Part shown: in pieces, positions 1-8,452 of the stretch
Layout: each line of letters starts with the position of its first letter
How positions within the stretch are numbered: position 1 is the stretch's first letter
Assembly: GCA_003574785.1 (NCBI GenBank)
Contig: QORU01000003.1
Location: 372,001-436,000 of the forward strand
DNA length: 64,000 nucleotides
From: Taklimakanibacter deserti
GTDB taxonomy: Bacteria; Pseudomonadota; Alphaproteobacteria; Rhizobiales; Aestuariivirgaceae
Direction of reading: 5' to 3'
The notes under the pieces: model-generated
The model's input: only the letters and a program-made list of their open reading frames with translations
Databases searched by the model: none
Told to the model about the DNA's origin: nothing
Position numbers and translations under genes: made by a program

Positions 1-1
1 C

Positions 2-403
2 GAGAATCCGACGGTCGCCGAGACTTTCCGCAAGGCGCTCGAGCGCCTGCCGAGCCGGCTCTTCGTCCATGCCATGACCGATCAGCAGCGTGCCTGCATC
101 ACGACCATGCTCTTGTCGCTGAAGGACGGCGATCGCGCCCAGATCTCGGTGCCGCTGATCGCGCAGGTCAATTGGGACGGCAAGCAACATGAATTGCGGG
201 TGCTGAAAGACAGCGACATGGAGCGCGGCAAGGCGATCGCCAACATGTTCGCGAGCCTCGGGCTCGATTTGAAGATCATCAACCTGACCAATATCTGGGA
301 CGGCGCGAAGAAGGTCCGGCCGAACACCTTCGAATTGTGGTTCGGCAATGCGCCGCTGCCGATCGTGTGCGGCGGCACCGCGCAGCCGGCGAAGACTCAG
401 TAA
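2..403 (+). CDS. Hypothetical protein, 5' end outside window
   Basis: The reading frame is open from the first complete codon at position 2, so the start lies before the window; a methionine at 74 is probably internal. The visible 133 residues are soluble, without signal peptide or membrane segment, and end in a short Ala/Pro-rich tail. I do not recognise the family. The last 7 bp overlap the end of the convergent YbaK-like gene. Confidence 0.55.
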   Translation, partial: ENPTVAETFRKALERLPSRLFVHAMTDQQRACITTMLLSLKDGDRAQISVPLIAQVNWDGKQHELRVLKDSDMERGKAIANMFASLGLDLKIINLTNIWDGAKKVRPNTFELWFGNAPLPIVCGGTAQPAKTQ

Positions 404-885
404 ACGTTGATCGTCACCGCCTGGGTCTTGGCTTGAAGCTCCTGCGGCTTGAGCCGCATCACGCAATGGGGCGTCCCGGCCGCGGTCCAGACATCGGCAT
501 AGGTGAGAAGATCTTCGTCCATATAGGTCTTGAGCGGCTGGGCATGGCCGAAAGGCGGTATGCCGCCGATGGCAAAGCCGGTCGTGCCGCGCACATAGGC
601 GGCATCGGGACGCGCCAGGCCCTCGCCGATCACTTTTGCCGCTTTACGCTCATCGACCCGATTCTTGCCCGAAACCAGCAGCAAATAGGGCGTGCCGGAA
701 TTGGCGCCCCGGAAGACGAGCGATTTGACGATCTGGCCGACCTCGCAGCCGCAAGCCTGAGCGGCTTCCTCTGCGGTACGGGTGCTGTCGGCCATGGTCA
801 TGATGTGAGGGTCGAGGCCCAGCTGTTTCGCGGCGTCCGCGACGCGCTGGGCGCTCGAAGGCAGTGGATTTTTCGAATCGGTCAT
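397..885 (-). CDS. YbaK/EbsC-family aminoacyl-tRNA deacylase
   Basis: A 162-residue single-domain protein of the YbaK / prolyl-tRNA-synthetase-associated family, whose members hydrolyse mischarged aminoacyl-tRNAs in trans. Family hallmarks are a stretch near residue 50 reading QIVKSLVF, a glycine-rich turn with SGKNRVD near 73, and the GGIPPFGH segment near residue 107, typical of the substrate pocket. Length is normal for a free-standing member. It is transcribed against the preceding gene and overlaps it by 7 bp. The exact tRNA substrate (Cys-tRNAPro or another) cannot be told from sequence. Confidence 0.88.
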   Translation of the reverse strand: MTDSKNPLPSSAQRVADAAKQLGLDPHIMTMADSTRTAEEAAQACGCEVGQIVKSLVFRGANSGTPYLLLVSGKNRVDERKAAKVIGEGLARPDAAYVRGTTGFAIGGIPPFGHAQPLKTYMDEDLLTYADVWTAAGTPHCVMRLKPQELQAKTQAVTINVY

Positions 886-990
886 GGCGTTGCTGGTGCG
901 GGAGTTGCAAGATGAGCGGAAGGCGCCAAGTTACGAGTCGTTGGCGGCCCGTTTTGGCACAGTTTGTTCATAGTCCGGGAGTTTTTTTTA

Positions 991-1533
991 GTGGTTTCCC
1001 CCTTGTCGACAAGAGTGCCGGGAGATCAGGGCTTAAGCGGAGCGCTTCGTCAAGCCCGCTTGGCCGAAGCTGCCCATTTCGAGGCCGTTCTCGATATCAG
1101 GGACGCCCAGACGCTGCGACTCCAGGTCCTGAAGGACGAACTCGCGCCGGCCATCCTGGCCAACACCGAGGCCGCGGCCTTCGTCGATCTGGCGCTGGTG
1201 CCGGGCGATCCGCCGCGCCTGTGGATCGACCTCATCACCTCGATCGTCATGGCGCCCGATCCGCGCACCTATCGGCTCGTCCAGGACGGCCCGGGAGGGC
1301 GCCAGACGCTGCTCGAGACCGCCGATCGGGGGGAGATGATCGACAGGGTGAAGCAGCATATCGCCCATCGCCTGATCGCCCGCGAGCGCGAGAAGACCGC
1401 GGTTGCGGCCGCACGACCCAAGCTCATCGGCTATTCGACCGGCGCCCTCGTCCTCGCCTGGCTGTCCGGATTCACCATCGGCGTGCTCGCCCTTTTCGTC
1501 GTGGGAATCCTGATTTCCCGGCTGAGTGGTTAA
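991..1533 (+). CDS. Hypothetical protein with C-terminal membrane anchor
   Basis: About 180 residues. I chose GTG 991 because a GGGAG ribosome site lies ten bases upstream; a TTG at 964 is a longer but weaker option. Residues 1-135 are a soluble, charge-rich region, and residues about 147-175 form one hydrophobic segment ending in a short basic tail, so the protein is probably tail-anchored in the inner membrane. No family recognised. It stands alone between the ybaK-like gene and the sphingolipid operon. Confidence 0.55.
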   Translation: MVSPLSTRVPGDQGLSGALRQARLAEAAHFEAVLDIRDAQTLRLQVLKDELAPAILANTEAAAFVDLALVPGDPPRLWIDLITSIVMAPDPRTYRLVQDGPGGRQTLLETADRGEMIDRVKQHIAHRLIAREREKTAVAAARPKLIGYSTGALVLAWLSGFTIGVLALFVVGILISRLSG

Positions 1534-1643
1534 CGGCCAACAGGCCTCGTTATATTCTGAAATACCTTTTGATTTTATGCTTCCCGGCCAACGCTGTTAG
1601 CTAGGCAACAGGGGAGTTCGGCGAATCTTGTCCATCCAGGGAT

Positions 1644-3518
1644 ATGGTTTCCGAAACTTTAGTAAAATCAAGAGGTTGGGATTTGCACGGAACGGTAGTC
1701 AAGGGCGGTTTGAGGCCGGGTGAAAGCGATTTTGGCCCGAAGCCTACCCCACATCGCAATCCAGTGCTGGCAAAAGTGCTCGGTGGGTTTGCCACTCTGA
1801 CCGCGGGTCTCGACTATGCGGCAAGGGGCGTCACCGGCTTCAATTTCTATTCACCGCGCGGCCAGCTCGAGCATGTGCTGACCTATCGCGAGCTGCGCCT
1901 CAGGGCGCTCCAGACGGCGCGCAAGCTTCTGGCCACCGGCCTCAAGCGCGGTGAGCGCGTGGCGGTCGTCGCGGAAACCAGCCCGGACTTCATGGCGGTG
2001 TTCTTCGGCTGCCAGTATGCCGGCCTCGTGCCGTGCCCGATGCCCTATTCGATGTATATCGGTGGTCGCGATGCCTATGTCGCGCGTATCGCCGGCATGC
2101 TGAAGACGGCCAAGGCCAGCTCGGTCATCGGACCTTTCGATCTCGCTTCCCATATTGGCGAGGCGGCGGAAATTGCCGGCACGGCGATCGTCATGACCTT
2201 CGACGAGCTCCAGGCGCAGCCGGAAAGCATCGAGAAGCTCAGGCCCTTCGAGGTCGACGACGTCGCCTATATCCAATATTCCTCGGGCTCGACCTCGAGC
2301 CCGAAAGGCGTGCTGATCACCCAGAAGGCGGTCGTCGCCAATACCCGCGGCATCCTGCGCGACGGCCTCGGCGTCACCAATGACGATCGCGCCTTCTCCT
2401 GGCTGCCGCTCTATCACGACATGGGGCTCGTCGGCTTCTGCCTGTCGCCGATGATGGGGCAGGTCACGGTCGATTATCTCTCGACGCCGTCCTTCGCCCG
2501 CCGCCCGGCGCTGTGGCTCAAGCTCATGTCGGAGAACCGCTGCACCATCGCCTATTCGCCGTCCTTCGGCTTCGACCTCGCCGCGCGCCGCATCAATGGC
2601 GAAGCGAAGACATTGGATCTGTCGGCCTGGCGGGTCGCCGGCATCGGCGGCGACATGGTGCGCGCCGATGTGCTCAATCTCTTTTCCGAGAAGCTTTCCG
2701 TCGCGGGCTTCGACGCACGCGCCTTCACGCCGAGCTACGGCATGGCCGAATCGACGCTCGCCATCACCTTCGCCGACCTGACCAAGCCGGTGAAGATCGA
2801 TACCGTCGATCGCCTGCACTACAAGCTCGCGCAGCGCGCGGTGCCGGCGAGCGACGAGCTCAAAGCGAGCCCGGAGCTGGTGCGCAGCTTCGTCGTGTGC
2901 GGCAAGCCGATCGCCGGCCATGAGGTCGTCATCCGCAGCGATGCCGGCGAGACGCTGGGCGAGCGCGAGATCGGTCATATCCTGTTCAAGGGCCCGAGCC
3001 TGATGGCCGGCTATTTCGAGAATACCGACGCCACGCAGGCGATCATGACCGCCGACGGCTTCATGGACACGGGCGATATGGGTTACTGGCTCGAAGACGA
3101 GCTTGTCATCACCGGCCGTGCCAAGGATCTCATCCTGCATAACGGCCGCAATATCTGGCCGCAGGACATCGAATGGGCGGCCGAGCAGGTCGAGCCCTTG
3201 CGCAGCGGCGATGCCGCCGCTTTCGCGGTCGAAGGCCCGGATAGCGATGACCACGTCGTCGTGCTGGTGCATTGCCGCCCGACGGACCCCGCGGAAATGG
3301 AAGAGCTCCGGCGCAAGATCGCCGCCATCGTGCATCAGACGGCGGGGGTCGATTGCACCATCGTGCTGGTGCCGCCCAAGAGCCTGCCCTTCACATCGTC
3401 GGGCAAGCTTTCCCGCGCCCAAGCCAAGGACGGCTATCTCGCGGGCGCGATCACCGAAATCTCGCCGCTGGCTCACCTGCCGCAGCAGTCCGAGGTGCGG
3501 CTCGAAGCCGCCCAATAG
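1644..3518 (+). CDS. Fatty acyl-AMP/acyl-ACP ligase of the ceramide operon
   Basis: A 624-residue adenylate-forming enzyme of the fatty-acyl-AMP ligase class. Visible core motifs are the phosphate-binding loop SSGSTSSPKG near residue 213, the class-typical WLPLYHDMGLVG near 252, SYGMAEST near 364, and DTGDMGY near 476. It lacks a fused carrier domain. Its partner is most likely the carrier protein at 4616, which it would load with a fatty acid. Gene order matches the Caulobacter ceramide locus, where an acyl-ACP synthetase (AasR) sits with cerR, an ACP and spt. I infer that it supplies the acyl chain for the sphingoid base or N-acyl group. First gene of a four-gene forward operon. Confidence 0.85.
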   Translation: MVSETLVKSRGWDLHGTVVKGGLRPGESDFGPKPTPHRNPVLAKVLGGFATLTAGLDYAARGVTGFNFYSPRGQLEHVLTYRELRLRALQTARKLLATGLKRGERVAVVAETSPDFMAVFFGCQYAGLVPCPMPYSMYIGGRDAYVARIAGMLKTAKASSVIGPFDLASHIGEAAEIAGTAIVMTFDELQAQPESIEKLRPFEVDDVAYIQYSSGSTSSPKGVLITQKAVVANTRGILRDGLGVTNDDRAFSWLPLYHDMGLVGFCLSPMMGQVTVDYLSTPSFARRPALWLKLMSENRCTIAYSPSFGFDLAARRINGEAKTLDLSAWRVAGIGGDMVRADVLNLFSEKLSVAGFDARAFTPSYGMAESTLAITFADLTKPVKIDTVDRLHYKLAQRAVPASDELKASPELVRSFVVCGKPIAGHEVVIRSDAGETLGEREIGHILFKGPSLMAGYFENTDATQAIMTADGFMDTGDMGYWLEDELVITGRAKDLILHNGRNIWPQDIEWAAEQVEPLRSGDAAAFAVEGPDSDDHVVVLVHCRPTDPAEMEELRRKIAAIVHQTAGVDCTIVLVPPKSLPFTSSGKLSRAQAKDGYLAGAITEISPLAHLPQQSEVRLEAAQ

Positions 3519-3570
3519 AGCGCCGAGCGGTCTCATGGAACCGCCTCGGCGCTCCATGTCTTTCTTTTGC

Positions 3571-3615
3571 GCATCGGATTATCCGAAAACCGCTTCGCAC
3601 TTTTCGGTCCGATGC
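3571..3615. repeat. Intergenic hairpin repeat, copy 1
   Basis: A divergent member of the repeat seen again at 14239 and 37610. Outer arms GCATCGGA (3571-3578) and TCCGATGC (3608-3615) are perfect complements, with an inner stem CCGAAAA / TTTTCGG. It sits between the ligase stop and the epimerase start, so the operon mRNA would carry this hairpin. Confidence 0.75.
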
Positions 3616-3641
3616 TCCAAACTTCATTTGGCTACGGGCCG

Positions 3642-4619
3642 ATGAAGGGGCCAATAGCACTCACGGGAAGCACCGGATTTGTCGGCCGGCATCTCACCAA
3701 GGCCCTGGCCGAAGCGGGCTTCACACTGCGCCTGCTGGTCCGCCAGGGACCTTATGATTGCGGCTTCGGCTCGGCCGAGACGGTCATCGGCACGCTCGAC
3801 GATGAAGGGGCGCTCAAGCAGCTGGTCGGCGGCGCATCGGCCGTCATCCATCTGGCCGGCGCCATCTCAGGCCCCGACCGCGAAGCCTTCTTCGCCGTCA
3901 ACACGCGCGGCACCGAGAAGATCGCCAAAGCAGCGATGGTTGCCGGCGTTCAGCGCTTCATCCATGTGTCGAGCCTCGCCGCGCGCGAGCCCGAAATCTC
4001 GGACTATGGCGCCAGCAAGCGTGCCGCCGAGGAGGCGCTCCTGGCGCTCAAGCCCAAGGGCCTACTGGTCATCAGGCCGCCCGTCGTCTATGGGCCGGGC
4101 GATCGCGCCACGCTGCCGCTTCTCGCCCAGTTCACCCGCCGCACCGCCTTCATTCCCGGCACGGCGCGGCTTCGCTTCTCGCTGCTCTATGTCGACGACC
4201 TCACGAAATATCTGATGGCGCGGCTCGCCGACGACGCGCAAGGCCTTATCGAGATCGATGACGGCAGGCCGCAAGCCTATGGCTGGCCCGATCTCCTCAA
4301 GATGGCCGCGCAAAGCGAGGGCCGTGAGGCGAGAGCGGTCTATGTGCCCAAATGGTTGCTCGAAAGCCTGGCCTGGCCGGTGGCGCTGATCGGATCGGCG
4401 CTCAAGCTTCGCGTGCCGTTGACGCCCGGAAAGGTGCGCGAGCTCTATCATCCCGATTGGGTGGCCCGTCCGACGCCGCCGCTGGCCCCGGACTGCATCG
4501 ACTTCACCGAAGGCTTTCGCCGCACGATCGCCTGGTATCGCGAGCAAGGGTGGTTGCCCGGCAAGGCCGGCGCCGATAGAAACGGGCAACCCAAGGCCTA
4601 TGGAGAGACGACGAAATGA
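3642..4619 (+). CDS. cerR: NAD(P)-dependent epimerase-type reductase, CerR-like
   Basis: A 325-residue extended SDR. The Rossmann glycine motif is TGSTGFVG at residues 7-14, and the active-site YxxxK is YGASK near residue 123. The chosen ATG at 3642 puts the glycine motif at the usual place; an upstream in-frame start at 3567 would lie within a repeat and add 25 non-conserved residues. In Caulobacter a syntenic epimerase-type SDR (CerR) reduces 3-ketosphinganine or the ketoceramide in bacterial ceramide synthesis, and I infer the same here. The stop overlaps the next start (ATGA), so translation is coupled. Confidence 0.8.
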   Translation: MKGPIALTGSTGFVGRHLTKALAEAGFTLRLLVRQGPYDCGFGSAETVIGTLDDEGALKQLVGGASAVIHLAGAISGPDREAFFAVNTRGTEKIAKAAMVAGVQRFIHVSSLAAREPEISDYGASKRAAEEALLALKPKGLLVIRPPVVYGPGDRATLPLLAQFTRRTAFIPGTARLRFSLLYVDDLTKYLMARLADDAQGLIEIDDGRPQAYGWPDLLKMAAQSEGREARAVYVPKWLLESLAWPVALIGSALKLRVPLTPGKVRELYHPDWVARPTPPLAPDCIDFTEGFRRTIAWYREQGWLPGKAGADRNGQPKAYGETTK

Positions 4620-4873
4620 CCGCCAGCGCCGACACATTCATGACCTTGTGTCAGCTGCTTGAGCCGTTCAATACGGCCAAGATCACGCTCAAACCCGAGA
4701 CCGACATCTCGGGCGACCTCAATATCGATTCCGTCTCGGTGATGGATTTCGTCATGGAAGTGGAAGATCACTTCAACATCGACATTCCGCTCAACGTTCT
4801 TTCCGAGACGCGATCGATCGCCGATCTCGTGAAAGTGGTCGAGGACCGTCTGGCAAAGGGGGGAACCCAATGA
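4616..4873 (+). CDS. Acyl carrier protein dedicated to sphingolipid synthesis
   Basis: An 85-residue acidic carrier protein. The phosphopantetheine attachment serine is S39 in a NIDSVSVMDF context, which departs from the DSLD of housekeeping AcpP and fits a specialised carrier. Coupled by 4-bp overlaps to the reductase before it and serine palmitoyltransferase after it. In Caulobacter the equivalent protein (AcpR) is needed for ceramide formation. I infer it carries the acyl group activated by the ligase at 1644 to the palmitoyltransferase. Confidence 0.88.
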   Translation: MTASADTFMTLCQLLEPFNTAKITLKPETDISGDLNIDSVSVMDFVMEVEDHFNIDIPLNVLSETRSIADLVKVVEDRLAKGGTQ

Positions 4874-6072
4874 CCGACCTGCTTGAGAAATACAAGGCGC
4901 TCGCCGAGCGCCACGAGCGCATGCTGTCCTTGGGCGTCAATGCCGTGGGCCTCACCAACGACCGCATATTGTCGCCGACCCGCGCCATCATTGCCGGGCG
5001 CGAAACCATCCTCGCCGGCACCAACAACTATATGGGCATCACTTTCGAGCCCGACTGCATCGCCGCGGGCCAAAAGGCGCTCGAGCTCTACGGCACCGGC
5101 ACGACGGGCTCGCGCATCGCCAACGGCTCCTATGCCATGCATCGCGAGCTCGAGCGCGAGCTCGCAAGCTTCCTCCAGCGCAAGCATTGCATCATGTTCA
5201 CCACCGGCTACCAGGCCAATCTCGGCATGCTGGCGGGCCTTGCGGGGCCCAAGGATACGATCTATCTCGACGCCGATTCCCATTCATCGATCTATGACGG
5301 CTGCACGCTGTCGGGGGCGAGGCTGGTGCGCTTCCGCCACAATGACGCGAGCGATCTCGACAAGCGCCTGGCGCGCGCCGAAGACGACGGCGGCAGGCTC
5401 GTGGTGCTCGAGGGCATCTATTCCATGCTCGGCGACCGCGCCCCCCTGGCCGATTTCGTCGAGGTGAAGAAGAAGCACGGCTTCCAGCTCCTGGTCGACG
5501 AAGCGCATTCCTTCGGCGTGCTGGGTGAGAACGGCCGCGGCCTCGCGGATGAGGCGGGGCTAGAGGACGATGTCGATTTCATCGTCGGCACCTTCTCTAA
5601 GAGCATCGGCGCCATTGGCGGCTTCGGCGCCGGCAACCATCCGCTGTTCGAGATGATCCGCTACGCCTCGAGGCCCTATATGTTCACCGCCTCGCCGTCG
5701 CCGGCGACGGTCGCGACCTCGCTCGCCGCGGTGCGCAAGCTGAAGGCGGAGCCCGAGCGGCGCAAGCGCCTCGCGCAAAATTCGGCGCGCCTTCATAACG
5801 GCTTCAAGGCGCTAGGCCTGACGCTGGGCTGCGACACGGTAAGCCCGGTCGTGGCGGTGAACTGCCCGGACGAGGTGTCGACGATCGCGATGTGGAACGC
5901 GCTCCTCAAGGCCGGCGTCTATGTCAATATCGCGCTGCCGCCGGGCACGCCCGCCAAGCAGTGCCTGCTCCGCTGCTCAGTCTCGGCCGCGCATACATTC
6001 GAGGAGATCGACCGGATCATCACGCTCTTCGGCGAAGTGGTGGCGCAAGGGCATTATAAGCAGGCGGTTTAG
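4870..6072 (+). CDS. spt: Serine palmitoyltransferase (alpha-oxoamine synthase)
   Basis: A 400-residue PLP enzyme that condenses L-serine with an acyl thioester to give 3-ketosphinganine, the committed step of sphingolipid synthesis. Visible motifs are GTGTTGSRIANGSYAMH near residue 75, DSHSSIYDG near 137, the cofactor DEAHSFGVLG near 211, and TFSKSIGAIGG, with the Schiff-base lysine at K244. Alpha-oxoamine synthases also include 5-aminolevulinate and 8-amino-7-oxononanoate synthases; the neighbouring carrier protein, CerR-like reductase, ceramide-synthase-like and lipid-kinase genes decide for SPT. The start overlaps the carrier stop by 4 bp. No membrane segment, as in other bacterial SPTs. 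Confidence 0.88.
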   Translation: MTDLLEKYKALAERHERMLSLGVNAVGLTNDRILSPTRAIIAGRETILAGTNNYMGITFEPDCIAAGQKALELYGTGTTGSRIANGSYAMHRELERELASFLQRKHCIMFTTGYQANLGMLAGLAGPKDTIYLDADSHSSIYDGCTLSGARLVRFRHNDASDLDKRLARAEDDGGRLVVLEGIYSMLGDRAPLADFVEVKKKHGFQLLVDEAHSFGVLGENGRGLADEAGLEDDVDFIVGTFSKSIGAIGGFGAGNHPLFEMIRYASRPYMFTASPSPATVATSLAAVRKLKAEPERRKRLAQNSARLHNGFKALGLTLGCDTVSPVVAVNCPDEVSTIAMWNALLKAGVYVNIALPPGTPAKQCLLRCSVSAAHTFEEIDRIITLFGEVVAQGHYKQAV

Positions 6073-6392
6073 CTTCGCGGGAATCCACGCCTTGAAGCGC
6101 TGAAGCCATGGCTGTCTGGCAGTTCGATTCCATCTCGTGCCCGAGGCGGGGGTCTTGCGGCGCCACGGGCGTATTCCGTTGACGGTTCCTAATGGCTCGA
6201 TCGATCACGAAAGCATGTGGCTGGACTTGCCTTTGCCGGGAATTGCCAGCTCGTCATTCGATCGCATATTGCCCAGGGCGATATCGTGGAGCCCGGATAT
6301 CGAGCAATGCGGACACGCGGAGTCGGATAGAGTTGATGTGACGAGAGAAAAAGACCGGATCGTCGATATTCTCGTCCGGATTGAATGTGCGG
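6073..6392. other. Intergenic stretch after spt, no clear gene
   Basis: About 320 bp lie between spt and a possible small gene. An overlapping frame from GTG 6339 would encode a cysteine-containing peptide with a CxxC-like cluster, but it competes with the better frame at 6393. Base composition becomes more AT-rich toward the right end. I see no strong terminator. Confidence 0.4.
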
Positions 6393-6617
6393 ATGAATGC
6401 GGTGCGATTTATCCAGACAATTGTAAAAATTGCGGAGGAAAACAGCCTGTTGATCCTGATGGAGAATGGATATCTGATCCGTCCGTCAGTGAACGGCATT
6501 CTGCGTGCAATACAAAAATCACCCGCTTTCAAGTTTGTCGAGAACCCTGAAATGTTCCTGAAGCAACTCGAACAATCGAAGGTCGGTTTTTCACCAAAGC
6601 GCAACTCATTACGCTGA
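6393..6617 (+). CDS. Possible small hypothetical protein or gene remnant
   Basis: About 74 residues from ATG 6393 (a TTG at 6381 is also in frame). The peptide has an ordinary soluble composition, with amphipathic helices and a run of hydrophobic residues near 18-25. Codon use is AT-richer than in the flanking operons, so it may be a fragment of acquired DNA. It ends 3 bp before the stop of the convergent gene at 6621. No family recognised. Confidence 0.3.
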   Translation: MNAVRFIQTIVKIAEENSLLILMENGYLIRPSVNGILRAIQKSPAFKFVENPEMFLKQLEQSKVGFSPKRNSLR

Positions 6618-6620
6618 GTG

Positions 6621-7499
6621 CTATTTAATGGCGCCGCGCCGCAAGAGCTGAGGCAGCAGCAAAAGGCCGGCGAAAACGGGATGGCGCTGCTGCCAGGGCG
6701 AGAGCGTGATTTTCCTGCCTGAGTGCCGCTCGATCTTCCATGCCGCATAGGAGGCGCCGCCTTCGAAGGTGAACGCCGCCTTGAGGAGCCTGGCCATGGA
6801 GAGCGCCTTGCCCTTCCAGCGGCGTTGCGGCCATGACACGGGCGGCACGTCCGACCGGCCCAGGAGACCGGCGACGCCGTCATAGAAGTCCGCATTGGCG
6901 GCGACAATCGCGCGGGCGCGCTCAGGTGCCTCGGGGCGCAATTCGGTGCGGTAGGTCTCGGCAAAGCCCCGCGCCCAGATGTCGGCGGGAGCGCTCCCCT
7001 GCGGCGCCGAGGCGAGCGCTGCGCGATACATGGTGATGACCGCATCGACGATGGCACTCACCACATGTTCGCGGTTGCTATCGCCCGCAACCTGGACGAG
7101 AGCCGCGGGCTGCGCGAAGCGGGCCCAGAAATAGGGGTTGGACGTCTCAGGTTTCATGCGCTCGGCAAACTGGGCGAGCGTCATGACGGCGTATTTGGCG
7201 CGCAACAGCCGCCCATCATGGAGCGTTTCCCCATAATACACATTGGGCGGCACGAGGCCGGCGAGAAAGCGGCTCAGGCGGTTGGCGCTAATATCTTTCG
7301 AGCGTTCCGTCAGGACATAGAGATCGATCAGCGATTCCTCAGGGCTGACGTCCCTGAGGCAGGAGCCATAAGCGAGGACCGCGGCAACCCCACTGTGGCG
7401 CGTCAGGATGTGGGCAGCCATGGCCCGGATGTCGGACGACAGCGGACGATCAAGATTTCGGGCGACAAGGGCTGCGATTTCAGCGGTCTGGCTCACCAT
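6621..7499 (-). CDS. Nucleotidyltransferase-fold protein of sphingolipid operon, CpgA position
   Basis: A 292-residue protein starting at ATG 7499, which overlaps the lipid kinase stop by 1 bp (TGATG). The N-terminal half has a pattern reminiscent of nucleotidyltransferase folds: AVLAYGSCLRDVSPEESLIDLYVL, i.e. GS followed by a D-x-Y strand, near residues 41-64. The usual paired DxD is only partly present, so activity is uncertain. The C-terminus has a short hydrophobic patch near residue 275. It is the last gene of the reverse operon, next to kinase and CDP-alcohol transferase genes, where Caulobacter carries cpgA of the ceramide-phosphoglycerate pathway. Whether it is a true CpgA orthologue I cannot establish. 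Confidence 0.7.
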   Translation of the reverse strand: MVSQTAEIAALVARNLDRPLSSDIRAMAAHILTRHSGVAAVLAYGSCLRDVSPEESLIDLYVLTERSKDISANRLSRFLAGLVPPNVYYGETLHDGRLLRAKYAVMTLAQFAERMKPETSNPYFWARFAQPAALVQVAGDSNREHVVSAIVDAVITMYRAALASAPQGSAPADIWARGFAETYRTELRPEAPERARAIVAANADFYDGVAGLLGRSDVPPVSWPQRRWKGKALSMARLLKAAFTFEGGASYAAWKIERHSGRKITLSPWQQRHPVFAGLLLLPQLLRRGAIK

Positions 7500-8452
7500 C
7501 AGCCGCAAACATAGGTGAATTCGAGGCCGGTTTCGAGCCGCAAGGGGGCGTCGTCCGGCGCTTCGAAGAATTCGCCGTCGATGACGAAGGGTATCCTGGT
7601 CTTGATCTCGAAGCTGCTGCCGGAGAGGCTCCTGGCGCCTTGCGGCACGGTCCGGTCCTCGCCGCCATACATCAGGGGCAGGAGCCAGCGGGCGATCGAG
7701 GGAACCGGGTAGGGGATGGTGGAGACCCTTATCGGCCCGTCCTTGCCGCCCCAGAAGGGCCGCGTGCCGAGAATGAGCTTGTCGAGCGTCGTCGCCAAGA
7801 GCATCAGATGCTGGTCGGCCAGCACGGTTTTACCGCCCTGCAAAAGGGTGATGTCATAGGGGCGATCGATACGCGTCGGATCGGCGGGATTGGCGGGGGA
7901 GAACAGGGATTTGGCGATTGCCGCGGCGAGCGTCGCGAAAGTCGCGAAGTCGCCCTTGAGGCCGACACGGTGAACCGCATCCTGGCAGAACACGGTCGCC
8001 TGCCAGATGGCGCCAGTGCCGAGGAACATGCCATGCCGGATCTTGCCGTCCTTCGGATTGGCCACCCGCAAGGTCGGCCTCTTCGCCAGAATCCGCGGCT
8101 GCCGGTTGGCGATGAAGTCCGCCTGGACTTTGACATTGCGGTTGCGGAAGCCGAGATCGGCGGCGGTCATATTGGTGGTGCCATGCGGCAGCAAGGCGAG
8201 ATGCGGGACAAAACCCGGCGCATAGCGCTCGGCGATCTCGGTCTGGATGGCCTGGACCGTGCCGTCACCGGAGCTGATGAAGAGCTCGCTCACCCGGGCC
8301 GCCGCCATCTCTTCCAGGAACGCGCCGAGCCTGGAAAAATCGTCGAGAATGCGGACGACGACATGCGTATCATTCTTGAGCAGGGAAGCGAGCTCGAGCC
8401 CTTTGCCGCTCGCCTTGCCGGACTGGGGATTGACGATGAGGCCGCGCGTCAT
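7499..8452 (-). CDS. cpgB: Ceramide/diacylglycerol kinase-family lipid kinase, CpgB-like
   Basis: A 317-residue DAGK-catalytic-domain protein. The N-terminal IVNPQSGKASGKG (residues 5-17), SSGDGTVQAIQTE (about 60-72) and LPHGTTNM (about 88-95) are the family's nucleotide-binding and catalytic motifs. It should transfer phosphate from ATP to a lipid hydroxyl. In Caulobacter the syntenic kinase CpgB phosphorylates ceramide, so I infer ceramide as substrate. ATG 8452 is chosen because it overlaps the preceding stop by 1 bp; a longer in-frame extension would be antisense-like arginine/proline-rich sequence. Coupled on both sides. Confidence 0.82.
   Translation of the reverse strand: MTRGLIVNPQSGKASGKGLELASLLKNDTHVVVRILDDFSRLGAFLEEMAAARVSELFISSGDGTVQAIQTEIAERYAPGFVPHLALLPHGTTNMTAADLGFRNRNVKVQADFIANRQPRILAKRPTLRVANPKDGKIRHGMFLGTGAIWQATVFCQDAVHRVGLKGDFATFATLAAAIAKSLFSPANPADPTRIDRPYDITLLQGGKTVLADQHLMLLATTLDKLILGTRPFWGGKDGPIRVSTIPYPVPSIARWLLPLMYGGEDRTVPQGARSLSGSSFEIKTRIPFVIDGEFFEAPDDAPLRLETGLEFTYVCG

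Noticed and set aside
1851..3557. Reverse open frame of about 570 codons opposite the acyl ligase
   Set aside because: Shadow frame; the forward strand has all adenylation motifs.
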